This document shows positions 31,230-41,533 of a stretch of 64,000 nt of DNA, in pieces. Under the pieces are notes generated by a model. It did no database searches and was not told where the DNA came from. It worked only from the letters and a program-made list of their open reading frames with translations. Location of the stretch: contig MU839834.1 in assembly GCA_030411725.1 (NCBI GenBank), forward strand, positions 682,001 to 746,000, read 5' to 3'. The first letter of the stretch is position 1. Each line of letters opens with the position of its first letter. A program made the translations under genes and the position numbers. The DNA comes from Echria macrotheca (taxonomy: Eukaryota; Ascomycota; Sordariomycetes; Sordariales; Schizotheciaceae).

Positions 31230-34200
31230 ATGGGTGTCAACGGCCTCTGGACCGTTGTGCAGCCCTGCGCGCGCCCCACCAACCTCGCGACCCTCAACCG
31301 CAAGCGCCTCGCCGTCGATGCCTCGATCTGGATCTACCAGTTCCTCAAGGCCGTCCGCGACAAGGAGGGCAACGCCCTGCGCAACAGCCATGTCGTCGGC
31401 TTCTTCCGTCGCATCTGCAAGCTGCTCTGGTACGGCATCCAGCCTGTATTCGTCTTTGACGGCGGCGCCCCGGCGCTGAAACGCGCTACCCTGCAGGGCC
31501 GCCGCCAGAGACGTGAGGGGCGTCGCGAGGATGCTGCGCGCACTGCCGGCAAACTGCTGGCCGTGCAGATGCAGAGAATGGCCGAGGAAGAGGAGGATAA
31601 GCGAAAACGGCGTGTCGAAGCCGCGAAGGATGGGCCAGTGGAAGAGGAGCAGGAAGAGCTGCCTGATATGAGCAAGATTGTCTACGCCGACGAGCTGGGC
31701 ATGTCGAACCAGGAACGGCAGAGGAGCCGACGCTTCCATAAACAGGATGCCTATCACCTGCCGGAATTGCACACCAGCATCGACGGCATGGGCAAGCCGG
31801 ACGACCCGCGCATCATGAGCGTTGAGGAGCTGGAGGAATACGCGAAACAGTTCCAGGATGGCGAGGATATCAATCTCTACGACTTCAGCAAGATCGACTT
31901 CGACGGCGAGTTCTTCAAGAGCCTACCACCGGCCGATCGCTACAATATCCTCAACGCCGCTAGGATAAGAAGCAGGCTGCGTATGGGTTTGAGCAAGGAA
32001 CAGCTGGACGAAATGTTCCCCGACCGTATGGCCTTTTCGCGATTTCAGATCGAGAGAGTCCAGGAGCGAAATAAGTTGACGCAGCGCTTGATGTACGAGA
32101 TGGGAATGACGGGAACTGATCTGACTCTCGCTGCCAATGGAGCCCGGGTTGCCGGTGAAAGGAACCGCGAATACATCCTGGTCAAGAATGAAGGCGCCGA
32201 GGGCGGCTGGGCGTTAGGCGTTGTGAGCCGAGAAAAAGACGTCGGAAAAATCCACAAGCCTATAGATGTCGATGCAGTGGAGTTCCAGTATCAGGCTGCT
32301 GACCAAGAGGCGGAGGAATTCGACGACGAGGATTTCGAGGACGTTCCCATCGAGGGTCTCAATCGTCTTCCGAAATTGCGTTCTAATCAAGCCGACCAGC
32401 AAGAGGCCGATGAGTCTCTTTTTGTTGACGATGATGATATGGTCGATCTCTTTGAAGATGACGTTGTCCAGGACGAAGAGGAGGATCTACGACGAGCTAT
32501 CGCCATGTCCTTAGAGAGTCAGCACCGGAAACCCGATACCCCAGAACCCGAAGAGGAATTCGAGGATGTCCCAGCACCTCAATGGACCCAGAAAGCGGTT
32601 GAAGCCCCCAAACCCATTGTCAGCACAAGCGGGCGGATGGTGGCGCACATCGTTAACAACAGAGCCAATGCCGTGGTCCCGAGACGGCGCGAAAGCAGCT
32701 CCAGCAGTGACAGTGATATGGATCTGCAGACAGCCCTAGCCTCTGCCAGGGAGAAGAAAAAGTCAATGGCACCGAGAAAACAGCCCGACCCAGTTCGGCC
32801 CAACGTCAGGGATCCATTTGATGGACCCCTTCCTTTTGAAAAACTGGAGTGGGGGAGCATGTTCTCCAAGCCACAGGTGAAGACGACGCCGAAAGAGCAA
32901 CCGAAAAAGCAGCCCCAAGCCGAGACCGGCGAATTGGAGGCTGTCTCTGAAGACGAAGGCGGTGGGTTTATCATAGAGCCTGAGTCGCCCGAGTCCGAGA
33001 CGCAGGATGCGGTTCAAGCCGATGACGCACCTCGCCCACTGCCACCATGGTTGCAAGACTCGACAGACATTAGAGATTCGTTGAGGATGCAGCAGCAAAT
33101 AGATGAAGAGATGAATGCGGAGGATGAAGAATTGGCACAGGATATGCTACTTCGGCGACGGCAAGCCCAGTTCGTCGAGATCGGCTCTTCTAGTGGAGAA
33201 GACAGTGATATTGAAATTCTCGACGCTCCTCCGCCGCCTCGTCCAAAGCGTGTCACCTTTGAAGAGCCAGGTGATAGTCTTCCATCCATGGATGATATCA
33301 ACACGAATCCGACTCCGGCACCAGACACCGCGGCTTCTACCGTACCCGCCCGCTCTCCCTCCCCGGAAATCGCAGACGAAAGTTTCGAGGATGTCCCTAT
33401 CACCGTCCCATCAATAACCCTAACTCTGCCTCGACAAATGGCAAGCCAGCAGCCAGTGACCATCAGCGCAACACAGGAAGCAGAGGCTGCACAAATCGAG
33501 GCCGAGTTGTTCGGGGATGACACCACACAAGATGGGTTTGATCCCGGCGAGATAGATCCAGACGCGCCCGGTCCTGAAGAATTTGATGACTTTAGCGACC
33601 CGGAGGAGGAAGAGTTGTTGGCGCAAATGGCCGAGGAAGCCGAGGAACACGCCCGATTTGCGAGCCAGCTGAACAACAAGTCGCAGCGCGAGAACCAGGA
33701 AGCGTATGAACAAGAACTCCGAGCGTTACGAACGCAGCAGAAGAAGGACCGTCGCGATGCCGATGAGGTGACGCAGATCATGGTCACCGAGTGCCAGGCT
33801 CTGCTCAAATTATTTGGTATCCCGTATATCACGGCACCAATGGAGGCTGAGGCGCAATGCGCCGAGCTTGTGCGATTGAATCTTGTTGACGGCATTGTGA
33901 CGGATGATTCGGACACGTTTCTGTTTGGCGGAACTCGTGTTTACAAGAACATGTTCAACAGCAACAAGTTTGTCGAGTGTTACCTGGCCAAGGATCTCGA
34001 GACAGAGCTGTCGCTCTCGCGCGAACAGCTCATCTCGCTCGCCCAACTACTGGGGTCCGATTATACCGAGGGGCTCAGCGGGGTAGGCCCAGTGACGGCC
34101 GTGGAGATTCTCTCTGAGTTTCCGGGCAAGGATGGGCTCGAGGCATTCAGGGACTGGTGGGATGACGTTCAGAAGCACGGCCGCCCTAAGGAGGCGGACG

Positions 34201-34760
34201 CGGATTCAGCATTTCGACGGAAATTCCGCAAGTCCCAGGCCACTAAGCTGTTTCTTCCACTTGGCTTTCCCAGTCCAGCCGTCTTTGAGGCGTACATGAA
34301 GCCCGAGGTCGACAGCAACACGGAGAAATTCCAATGGGGCGTGCCGGATTTAGACGGATTGCGCCAGTTCTTAATGGCGACCATCGGGTGGGGCCAGGAG
34401 CGTACCGACGAGGTCTTGGTGCCAGTGATTCGCGACATGAACCGCAGAGCGGTTGAGGGCACGCAAAGCAATATCACGAGATACTTTGAAGGGAGCGTGG
34501 GCACTGGGGCTGCTCCCAAGGAGGCGTTTGCTCCCCGCCAGCGGGCTAAGGGGAGCAAGCGGATGGCTGAGGCGGTGAGCAAGCTACGGGCCAAATCTGG
34601 CGGGCTATCCACCAGGCCGGTTGTGGTGTGTCCTCCGGAGCCGAAGAAGAAGAGGCGGAGGGTTGTGGAGGAAGAGGATGCCGAAGAGGATGGCGAGGAG
34701 GATCATGCTTCACGGGGGAGGGGTAAAGCAAGAGCAAGGGGCAGAAAGGCTAAGGTGTAA
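31230..34760 (+). CDS. rad2: RAD2/XPG nucleotide-excision-repair endonuclease
   Basis: Structure-specific nuclease making the 3' incision in nucleotide excision repair. Single exon, 1176 residues. The N-nuclease region (1-98) begins MGVNGLWTVVQPC and carries the catalytic aspartates in RLAVDASIW (D30) and FVFDGGAP (D77). The internal nuclease region (about 845-960) contains MEAEAQCAEL, TDDSDTFLFG and the helix-hairpin-helix GSDYTEGLSGVGP. A long acidic spacer between them carries a UIM (EEDLRRAIAMSLES, about 417-430) and three FEDVP motifs (369-373, 444-448, 719-723). A PIP box QSNITRYF (1079-1086) probably binds PCNA, and the basic end KKKRRR with RGRGKARARGRK suggests nuclear localisation. 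Order and length match Rad2/XPG, not FEN1 or EXO1. Confidence 0.97.
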   Translation: MGVNGLWTVVQPCARPTNLATLNRKRLAVDASIWIYQFLKAVRDKEGNALRNSHVVGFFRRICKLLWYGIQPVFVFDGGAPALKRATLQGRRQRREGRREDAARTAGKLLAVQMQRMAEEEEDKRKRRVEAAKDGPVEEEQEELPDMSKIVYADELGMSNQERQRSRRFHKQDAYHLPELHTSIDGMGKPDDPRIMSVEELEEYAKQFQDGEDINLYDFSKIDFDGEFFKSLPPADRYNILNAARIRSRLRMGLSKEQLDEMFPDRMAFSRFQIERVQERNKLTQRLMYEMGMTGTDLTLAANGARVAGERNREYILVKNEGAEGGWALGVVSREKDVGKIHKPIDVDAVEFQYQAADQEAEEFDDEDFEDVPIEGLNRLPKLRSNQADQQEADESLFVDDDDMVDLFEDDVVQDEEEDLRRAIAMSLESQHRKPDTPEPEEEFEDVPAPQWTQKAVEAPKPIVSTSGRMVAHIVNNRANAVVPRRRESSSSSDSDMDLQTALASAREKKKSMAPRKQPDPVRPNVRDPFDGPLPFEKLEWGSMFSKPQVKTTPKEQPKKQPQAETGELEAVSEDEGGGFIIEPESPESETQDAVQADDAPRPLPPWLQDSTDIRDSLRMQQQIDEEMNAEDEELAQDMLLRRRQAQFVEIGSSSGEDSDIEILDAPPPPRPKRVTFEEPGDSLPSMDDINTNPTPAPDTAASTVPARSPSPEIADESFEDVPITVPSITLTLPRQMASQQPVTISATQEAEAAQIEAELFGDDTTQDGFDPGEIDPDAPGPEEFDDFSDPEEEELLAQMAEEAEEHARFASQLNNKSQRENQEAYEQELRALRTQQKKDRRDADEVTQIMVTECQALLKLFGIPYITAPMEAEAQCAELVRLNLVDGIVTDDSDTFLFGGTRVYKNMFNSNKFVECYLAKDLETELSLSREQLISLAQLLGSDYTEGLSGVGPVTAVEILSEFPGKDGLEAFRDWWDDVQKHGRPKEADADSAFRRKFRKSQATKLFLPLGFPSPAVFEAYMKPEVDSNTEKFQWGVPDLDGLRQFLMATIGWGQERTDEVLVPVIRDMNRRAVEGTQSNITRYFEGSVGTGAAPKEAFAPRQRAKGSKRMAEAVSKLRAKSGGLSTRPVVVCPPEPKKKRRRVVEEEDAEEDGEEDHASRGRGKARARGRKAKV

Positions 34761-35837
34761 TGACCTTTCCTGGAAGCCTGGAGATAGCTTACTGGCCTGC
34801 TGCTTTGTATGATTGATGACTGACCTAATGTATGATCAAATGGGAACACAAATCTGAACAACCTGATGGTGAGATCCGCCGGTGCCGTGTCGTGACCGAG
34901 AACCCAATCTGACATACATAGCTAGAAAGGACTCCATGATTAATGCTCAACCGGCCAGGCTGTTCTTCGATCCAGCTTTCCAGCTGATGGGTATGTATGA
35001 AAAAGGTAGTCGTCATTGAATTCCTCCCGGTGGTTGGGACAGAATTACACAGTAAGTGGGGGCTGGTCTCGACGAGTCTTGCCAGACGCTTAGCTCGACT
35101 GCTTGTATCTAGAAGCTTGTAGTGTAAATCAAGTTCAAGGTTTAAGACAGAGATTACGATTAAGCTAGGTAGTCTATTCTCCCAAGTGAAAGATGTCAGC
35201 TTGTAGTGATGTACGAGTGCGCCTCCGTGTGTCGGTCGTTGGAAGAGATGGAAGACAGCGAGTCCCTTTAGGATCATAGACCAGAAAACCGCCATCTGAA
35301 TTGGACGGAAGCTGGATTGCATAGTTTTGTTCGTGTACATGTTTATTCAAGGCAACGTCTCCATCGTAGGGGCGGGCTCTCCATGGGAATACACAAGTCA
35401 ACTCAGCGATGTTTGGCTCCCACCATTATACAGCCCACAGCATCTATGGCATATGCACCTTGCCAGCTGTTCAAGGGGTGCAAAACTAAATCGTCTGATC
35501 TTTGCCATGGGCCACGAGACCTTCAAGCAAGCGTTTGAGTAAGGTACCTAGGTACTTACCTTGCCTCCAGGCTCATTCAGGGCTTCCCGGAAACCATTCA
35601 CCACCTCTTCCACGTTCATTTGCTTCCCAGACCATTGTACCCCCCTTGCCAACTCACACCCTCTGCCTGGAACACTTAGTCCCGGACTGAGAGCCAGCTG
35701 CAAACCCTTCACCTTCACCACCAACATCACCGCCCACAACTTTTGACTTCATTGAGCTTCCACCCCCAAATTCCCAATCCTCCCAGCTTTGCTTTGAGCA
35801 GAATTCCAAGCCAAACCAAAGAATTCACAAAGCAACA
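34761..35837. other. intergenic, RAD2 3' side and TOS1-like promoter
   Basis: No gene is recognisable in this 1.1 kb. A 12-bp perfect palindrome GTACCTAGGTAC lies at 35544-35555. From about 35570 the sequence is pyrimidine-rich (CTTCC, CCACCTCTTCC), as expected of the leader of the following secreted-protein gene. Confidence 0.5.
35544..35555. promoter_or_regulatory. palindrome GTACCTAGGTAC
   Basis: A perfect 12-bp palindrome built on the ACCTAGGT core lies about 280 bp upstream of the TOS1-like gene. The same core recurs in several other intergenic spaces of this window (13701, 44501; the rearranged TAGGTACCTA at 46853). Confidence 0.5.
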
Positions 35838-37137
35838 ATGGCTTCAACCTTCACCATCGCGACCGTGGGCGCGTTCCTCATGACCATCCTCTGTATGGCA
35901 ACCCCAGCCACCGCAGCCCCTTTCATCCAGCCGCGAATGTCTTCCCAGCAGCTCTGCGCGGGTATGAGCTTCCAGGAGGGCGGCAACTGGTACTGTCGCC
36001 CTGTGGACTCCATCACCTACACGAACGTCGGCACGTCGGGCCAGTACGACGAGGTGGTGAAGATGGATGACACCACGGGAAAATGCGAGACCCAACCGAG
36101 ATCGTTCTCCGGTCCCATGGCACCCTTCAATGAGCCTGTATGCTTTCGTTCTACCCTCCTCCCTTTCATCGTTGTTGGTGTTCGTGACTAACGGAGCAGA
36201 TGTCTCTCCACTTCCGTGGCCCTCTCCATCTCAAGCAGCTCGCCGTGTACCTGCCGGCTGACAAGCAGAAAGCCCTGGTCGGCGCATGCAAGGCGTCGTC
36301 GCCAGGGTTTGAGCGGGCGGCCTACTACCACGCTGAGAATCAGGCAGCGGAAGGGTTGACGTTCCTGGGCAATTTCGGTGGTATAGGATCGGGGAGATTC
36401 ACGTTGTAGGTTGAGCTCTTGCTGCTTTCCTGAAGAGACAACACTGACAATAGCGCCAGTGCCTTTGGAAACTCCCTCTCGTACATCAACGCCAATGGAA
36501 CCAGCGGGTCTCCTCAGTCCGTGGTCCTCGCCGACACTTTGATCCCATCCGGAAAGGAGGTGATTGTCATGACGGACCAAAAGTGCGACGACAGCTGCGG
36601 CTTCGTGCAACAGGGTTCGGTCGGCTACAGTATGTTTGCTCTCTCTTCCATCACATTTTTGTGGGAGATCAGAGAAGAGGAACTAACAAAGAGATAAAAG
36701 AGGGTTTCCCGTCGGAAAACAGAATCATCCTGATGGACTTTACCATGCCACACACGGACGACGACGACAGGCCGGCCTTCTGGATGCTGAACGCGCGCAT
36801 CCCACATTCCGCCCAGTACGGCTGCAACTGCCATGCCAGCGGGTGCGGCGAGATCGACGTCTTTGAGGTGCTCACGACGGGAGAGAACAAGGCCAAGACG
36901 GCGTTCCACGCCTTTGGGTCGCAAAAGGGCGGCGACTCGAATTACTTTTACCGGCCGTCGGGAAATACCATCAGGTTGGCTGTCGTCTTCGAGGCCGAAG
37001 CCGGCAGGATTCAGGTCAACATCTTGAACAAGGTACAGCCGGACGAAGAGTTTCGCAAGGCGCTGTCGAGGGCCGATGTCACGCGGCCGATCGTGGACAG
37101 TGATATGAGCGAGAGCGTGTTTCCGCTGGCTGGCTGA
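35838..37137 (+). CDS. secreted TOS1-like cell-wall protein
   Basis: Belongs to the fungal TOS1-like family (glycine-rich N-terminal plus putative glycosidase C-terminal domain), wall proteins thought to act on beta-glucan. Exons: 35838-36137, 36200-36405, 36460-36629 and 36701-37137, 370 codons. A signal peptide is clear (hydrophobic residues up to ATPATAAPF). The N-terminal domain has paired cysteines (LCAGMSF, WYCRP). The C-terminal domain has the family block FWMLNARIPH, a CNC...CGCGEIDVFEVL cysteine cluster and the hexad EIDVFE, which resembles the ExDxxE catalytic motif of GH16-type clans. Two in-frame acceptors six bases apart (AG at 36452-36453 and 36458-36459) compete at exon 3; I prefer the second because it gives GRFTFAFGNSLSY with family spacing. 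No GPI signal is seen. Confidence 0.85.
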
Positions 37138-37843
37138 GTGCCGGTGTGTTATTTATCGAAGGAGGAATTTGGGTGGCCACCTTGTTTACGCCCTCCTCGA
37201 TGATCACCATGCCAGGTAGATAGATACATACGACTGGTTAGATAGGTACCGGAAATGGGTTACCTACAATTGACGAGTGATTTTCAATTCTCTGGCTCTT
37301 TGTTGGTGAACAATGCTGTTATTTTCGTGACTTCATTTTCTGACACGAGTCAGGGCTTGGGGCCGCCCTATCAGAAGATAGGATAGCCAGCCGCTCCTGC
37401 CTTGGATGACTTGAGCCAACCAGATGGCTCCTCTTCCTCTTCCACGAACCATCATTCTTATCCATCGATTACCATACCCAATTCCACGAGGGCAAACACT
37501 TTCATCAACCTTTTCACCTCAACTCGATGTCCGAGAAAACGCCCAAAGATAGCAACCTAATTTTCAAACACTACACCTCACCCAGGAAGCGGGCTGATCG
37601 ATCGCCGACCTCCATCCCAGCTCAAGTGCCACTGCAGATGCATGAATATGCGCACTTCCGACCATCGGCCATCGCGGCCCGTCTATCCCAATGAAGCTGA
37701 AGCTATCAGAACCCAGCCCGGCCGGCGGCTAAGGGAATTCCCATTTACCTTCCGGTCGTTCATCCTTCCCTCGGTCCCAGCTAACCACCAAGCTCCACTC
37801 CTCCCTGCCAAAGATCACCACTTGGCACCAGGGGTAATAAACA
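37138..37843. other. intergenic, promoter of the FAD oxidase
   Basis: No gene is seen in 706 bp. The region contains GATAGATA/GATAGGTA motifs around 37216-37246, which fit GATA-factor sites but are common by chance. Confidence 0.4.
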
Positions 37844-39527
37844 ATGAAGACCACCAATCTCCTCCGCTTGGCGGCGACATCTCTTGTCTCCCTCGCGGCC
37901 ACACTCCGCTATGATTTACCATTTGTTCAACCCCGCAATCGGATTGAATGTCCCTCGGCCGAGACAATTCTCAAAGAACTGAAACCTCTCCTGTCGGCGC
38001 AGGCAGAGATCTTAATCCCATCATCCCCGGGGTGGAATAAGTCGTCGCTCAGAGCGAGTTCTCCGCGCATTCAACCGCAATTCCAAGCTGTTGTCGAGGT
38101 TGCAAGTACCAAAGATGTTCAGAATGTCGTAAGAACACTCCTGGAAGAACAGATCGAGACTGGTTAATGAGACAAACCCAGATCCGATATGCCAATCGGA
38201 TCGGTGCTCCGTTCCTGGCGGTTTCTGGCACCCACGGCTGGCCGCTATCACTCAACACCCTAAAGGGTGGCATCCAAATCAGTCTGCGGAAGATGAACGA
38301 CTCAAAGGTGCATCCTGATGGGAAAACAGCAACCGTCCAGGGTGGCACCCTACAGTATGAGGCCACCAAGTCGCTGTATTCCCAGGGCAAAAAGATGGCC
38401 GGTTAGTTCCGAGTACTCGTAGGGCTGTATACACCTGCTAATTTACATAGTGACTGGCCTTTGCGAGTGTGTATCGGTCGCGGGTCCGCTTCTTGGCGGC
38501 GGACACAGCATGCTGCAAGAAAACCACGGCTTTGCCGCCGACAATCTGATATCTGCAGAGCTTGTCCTGGCAAATGGAAGTGTTGTCTTGGTATCTTCGT
38601 CCGAGAATACCGATCTGTTCTGGGCCATTCGCGGCGCAGGTCACAACTTTGGTATCGTCACGAGCATGGAGCTCAAGGTCTACGATGCTCAGGATAATTG
38701 GACCATGTTGACATTTGTCTTTACGCACGATAAACTCGAAAGCTACTTTAGCACTTGGAACCAGCTCGAGTCGGAATACGAAAACGTGGTCGGCCTTCCT
38801 GTCGTTAACGGGCTATTTGCTCGTAACCCGGATGTTGATACCGCCAATGTAAGCATAAACCGCACAGAAAGATTCACTGCTGACCGAATAGCCCGTCGTG
38901 ATATTGCAAGTCTTCTTCCCCGGCACCAACCCGATTGCAGGGGTCTACAAACAGCGATTCCTCGCCCTTGGGCCGGTTGTAAATGTGACAACTCCCGACA
39001 TCGAGTACGTCGATCTGTACACTGTCGGCGGCCTCGGCATGTCGAGCCCGGTCTGCAGGGAAGACAATAACCTGGCCGGCTTTCCCAACTCGCACGCAAA
39101 ATGGGACCCGGACGCCATGCGCGCCGGTTTCAACATCTTCTCGGAGCTGACGGCGGATCCCACCTTCAACACGTCGGCGTGGATCCTCGAGTCCTACGGC
39201 CGGCATGGAGTCACAGCCGTAGCGCCGTCCGAAAATGCCGTAGCCCCTGAGGAGCGGCAGTTCCACCTTCTCAACTCCCCGTTGCTGTGGTGGGTTGGTA
39301 ATGACGAGGGGGATAGGAAGAAGGCGGTTGAATACGGGCGGCGGATGCAGAAGGCGGTCGGTCCAAAGGACAGGGCGCTGTTCCATGCTTATGTCAATTA
39401 CGCGGTCGGTACGGAGGCACTCCCGGAAATTTACGGTCGGGACAGCTCGAGACTCGCGCGGCTTGAGAGGCTCAAGAAGACGTACGACCCTTTGAACCGG
39501 TTCGGGTTTTACAATCCTATTGTCTAG
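37844..39527 (+). CDS. secreted FAD oxidase, AA7/berberine-bridge-like
   Basis: Flavin oxidase of the PCMH/BBE class; the AA7 members oxidise carbohydrate ends and release H2O2, others act in secondary metabolism. Exons: 37844-38128, 38182-38401, 38451-38848 and 38892-39527, 512 codons. A signal peptide precedes the mature chain (MKTTNLLRLAATSLVSLAAT). The FAD-binding domain shows SGTHGW, with His113 as the likely 8-alpha-histidyl link, and TGLCECVSVAGPLLGGGHS, with Cys173 as the likely 6-S-cysteinyl link, so bicovalent flavin is probable. ELVLANGS and AIRGAGHNFGIV follow. The BBE C-terminal segment ends KKTYDPLNRFGFYNPIV, the usual family end. One intron is only 43 nt. Substrate cannot be told from sequence. 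The convergent amidoligase gene ends 92 bp away. Confidence 0.85.
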
Positions 39528-39619
39528 CCACCCGTGGCGAAGCTGGGCTCTCCGGACACAAGCGGTTCACATGTGGTTCACTACAGTTCAGGTGTCAGCA
39601 TTGCTTATCATTTTTATTA

Positions 39620-41533
39620 TTATCCTATACTCACCTCAGGAAGCTTGTTGCCTTGTTTGTTGCCCGGCTGGACCTGGACCATAACGCGACCTGCCTGATT
39701 CGAGGTATACCGAGTTTCACGCGTGATAACATCGAACGGGACAGGCCTTGGTGGATTCTTCGCATCCTCAGAAGCCTCCCACCGTTCCTGGTCCTGCTTT
39801 TGTCGGTACTCAGCCAGCGACATGCCCGGCTTGACGAACGGCGGATAATACCCGGTGGCCGTGGGATGTGCCCACTTCGCGATCAGCGCGATGACGTTCC
39901 TATCCTGGATCAGCTCACGGCCGGTCTGGTAGAGACACGACTCGAGCTCGTCCTCGGTGAGATTGTGGATCGGTGTGTGCGGGTACACCAGCCGGCAGGG
40001 ATACCAGTGCCGGAGCTTGCTCTCCTCGGTGGCCAGCCTCATGGCGACGAAGTCGGCCTCGTCGCGCGCGTCGACGTCGCGCAGCAGGTCGATGGCATCA
40101 TAATAATGCTGCCGGCCGGCCCGGACCGACGCCTCGGCGCGCGCTAGTTTGATGAGGACTGCGCGGAAGACGTCCTCGGGTGCGCTCCTCGCAAAAGAGA
40201 CGAGTGTGCAGCAGATGCTCGCCCATACCGCGGCCCATTCGGGATCCATCGACCCGGCTGCCTCGCGGAACTCGACGGTACCCTTGTTGAGGTAGAACCT
40301 GCGCCGGCCCTGGTCGTCCCACTTCCGTAGATTGCGGAAATAGTCGGAGAAGTTGTAGTTGGCGCGGCCCGGGGTGAGGATGGAGTCCTGGACGAGGAGT
40401 TTGATGGCCTCGCTGGGGTCGGAGCAGCCCTGCAGAAGCAGCCAAGCGTCGAGGGCGTTGTTGTTGGGAGGCTCGCAGTTGCTGGCTGCTGACGCGTAGC
40501 GCCACTGGTTGGCCGATTCCAGGCGCCCCTTCTCCTCATCTGAAACTTGGTTTGGTGGCGACCGGAAGATGGGGAGTCGTTGCCTCTGTGTGTCTCCTGC
40601 CGGCGGTTCCTTTTCTGGTTTCGGTTTCCACCTGGTCCGCCTGATGTTTTGGGCAGTCGAGATGGCCGCGGTCCGGCGGAGCGGCGGCGCCCATATGCTC
40701 TGCGCTCGCTCGGGCGGGTGCAGGAATGAGAGGGCGTGATCGGCCGCCCATAGCAGCGAGCCGAGGCGCTGCAGGGTACGCAGAGAAAAGGGGCGGCCGG
40801 CGTACTTGTAGTCGTTGTCGCGGATGTCCTTCTCGACGCGGAACCCCGGCCCGACGTGGCAGTGGAAACCGCAGGTCGGCTGGACGCGCACTCGAAAGTT
40901 CGTGATGATGGCCATGACGACGTCGCGCACGTGGTCGAAGGCCTCCTGGCACGCGCGCATCGGGGGGCTTTTCACCTCCATGCCGCTCCACCCGTACCCC
41001 TCGAAGTGTTTCATGAAACCGGTTTTGTCGGGCTCGCACACGGTGCAGTCATCGCCGACGTCCCAGCCGCTGTCGGGGACCATGTAGATGGACGGGAACG
41101 GATCGGGCGTGTCGTCGGGCCGCGCGCGGCCGTCCACGCAGATGCCCAGCTCGAGCAGCTTGTTGGCGACCAGGTTGTGTGCGAATTGGGACCGGGTCTG
41201 GGTCTCGTGGGTCTTCTCCATGAACGGCAGGGGCGCGTAGTAGTGCTTGTCGTCCTCGGGCGAGAGGGCCCAGTCCGGCACGGGGCGGCACTCGGGTGAG
41301 TTCGTGAAGTCCCTGTCGGTGCCGAAGAAGATGACGAACTCGAACTCGCAGCCGAAAGAGAGGTCCTCGTGGCCCGGGTGGATGAGGGTGCGTTGGCTGT
41401 AGGGGCGGCCGGGGTTAGTTGGTCTGGTGTAGCCGAGCGGTGCGCGGCCGACCTTGAGGTCTCTGAGGAGTTCGTTGAGGAACTCATCGGGTGATTTGTG
41501 CTCCAACGGTGACTCCGTCGTCGGCGAATCCAT
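39620..41533 (-). CDS. Amidoligase_2 family protein
   Basis: Putative ATP-dependent carboxylate-amine ligase of the Amidoligase_2 (glutamine-synthetase/GCS-like fold) family. Members are widespread in fungi and largely uncharacterised; bacterial relatives form amide bonds in peptides or wall components. Single exon, 637 residues, no signal peptide. Motifs in the expected order: SFGCEFEFVIFF (59-70, the GxExE metal-binding entry motif), MEVKSPPM (185-192), CGFHCHVGPG (221-230), and about residue 415 onward NKGTVEFREAAGSMD, matching the family's GTVEFR...G element. The middle (about 290-345) is basic and probably disordered. The C-terminal part is long compared with bacterial members. It is convergent with the FAD oxidase and shares no promoter with it. 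Substrate is unknown. Confidence 0.85.
   Translation of the reverse strand: MDSPTTESPLEHKSPDEFLNELLRDLKVGRAPLGYTRPTNPGRPYSQRTLIHPGHEDLSFGCEFEFVIFFGTDRDFTNSPECRPVPDWALSPEDDKHYYAPLPFMEKTHETQTRSQFAHNLVANKLLELGICVDGRARPDDTPDPFPSIYMVPDSGWDVGDDCTVCEPDKTGFMKHFEGYGWSGMEVKSPPMRACQEAFDHVRDVVMAIITNFRVRVQPTCGFHCHVGPGFRVEKDIRDNDYKYAGRPFSLRTLQRLGSLLWAADHALSFLHPPERAQSIWAPPLRRTAAISTAQNIRRTRWKPKPEKEPPAGDTQRQRLPIFRSPPNQVSDEEKGRLESANQWRYASAASNCEPPNNNALDAWLLLQGCSDPSEAIKLLVQDSILTPGRANYNFSDYFRNLRKWDDQGRRRFYLNKGTVEFREAAGSMDPEWAAVWASICCTLVSFARSAPEDVFRAVLIKLARAEASVRAGRQHYYDAIDLLRDVDARDEADFVAMRLATEESKLRHWYPCRLVYPHTPIHNLTEDELESCLYQTGRELIQDRNVIALIAKWAHPTATGYYPPFVKPGMSLAEYRQKQDQERWEASEDAKNPPRPVPFDVITRETRYTSNQAGRVMVQVQPGNKQGNKLPEVSIG

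Noticed and set aside
33014..33916. 300-codon Ser/Cys-rich minus-strand frame in RAD2
   Set aside because: It is antisense to acidic codons of RAD2, which read as Ser/Cys on the other strand.
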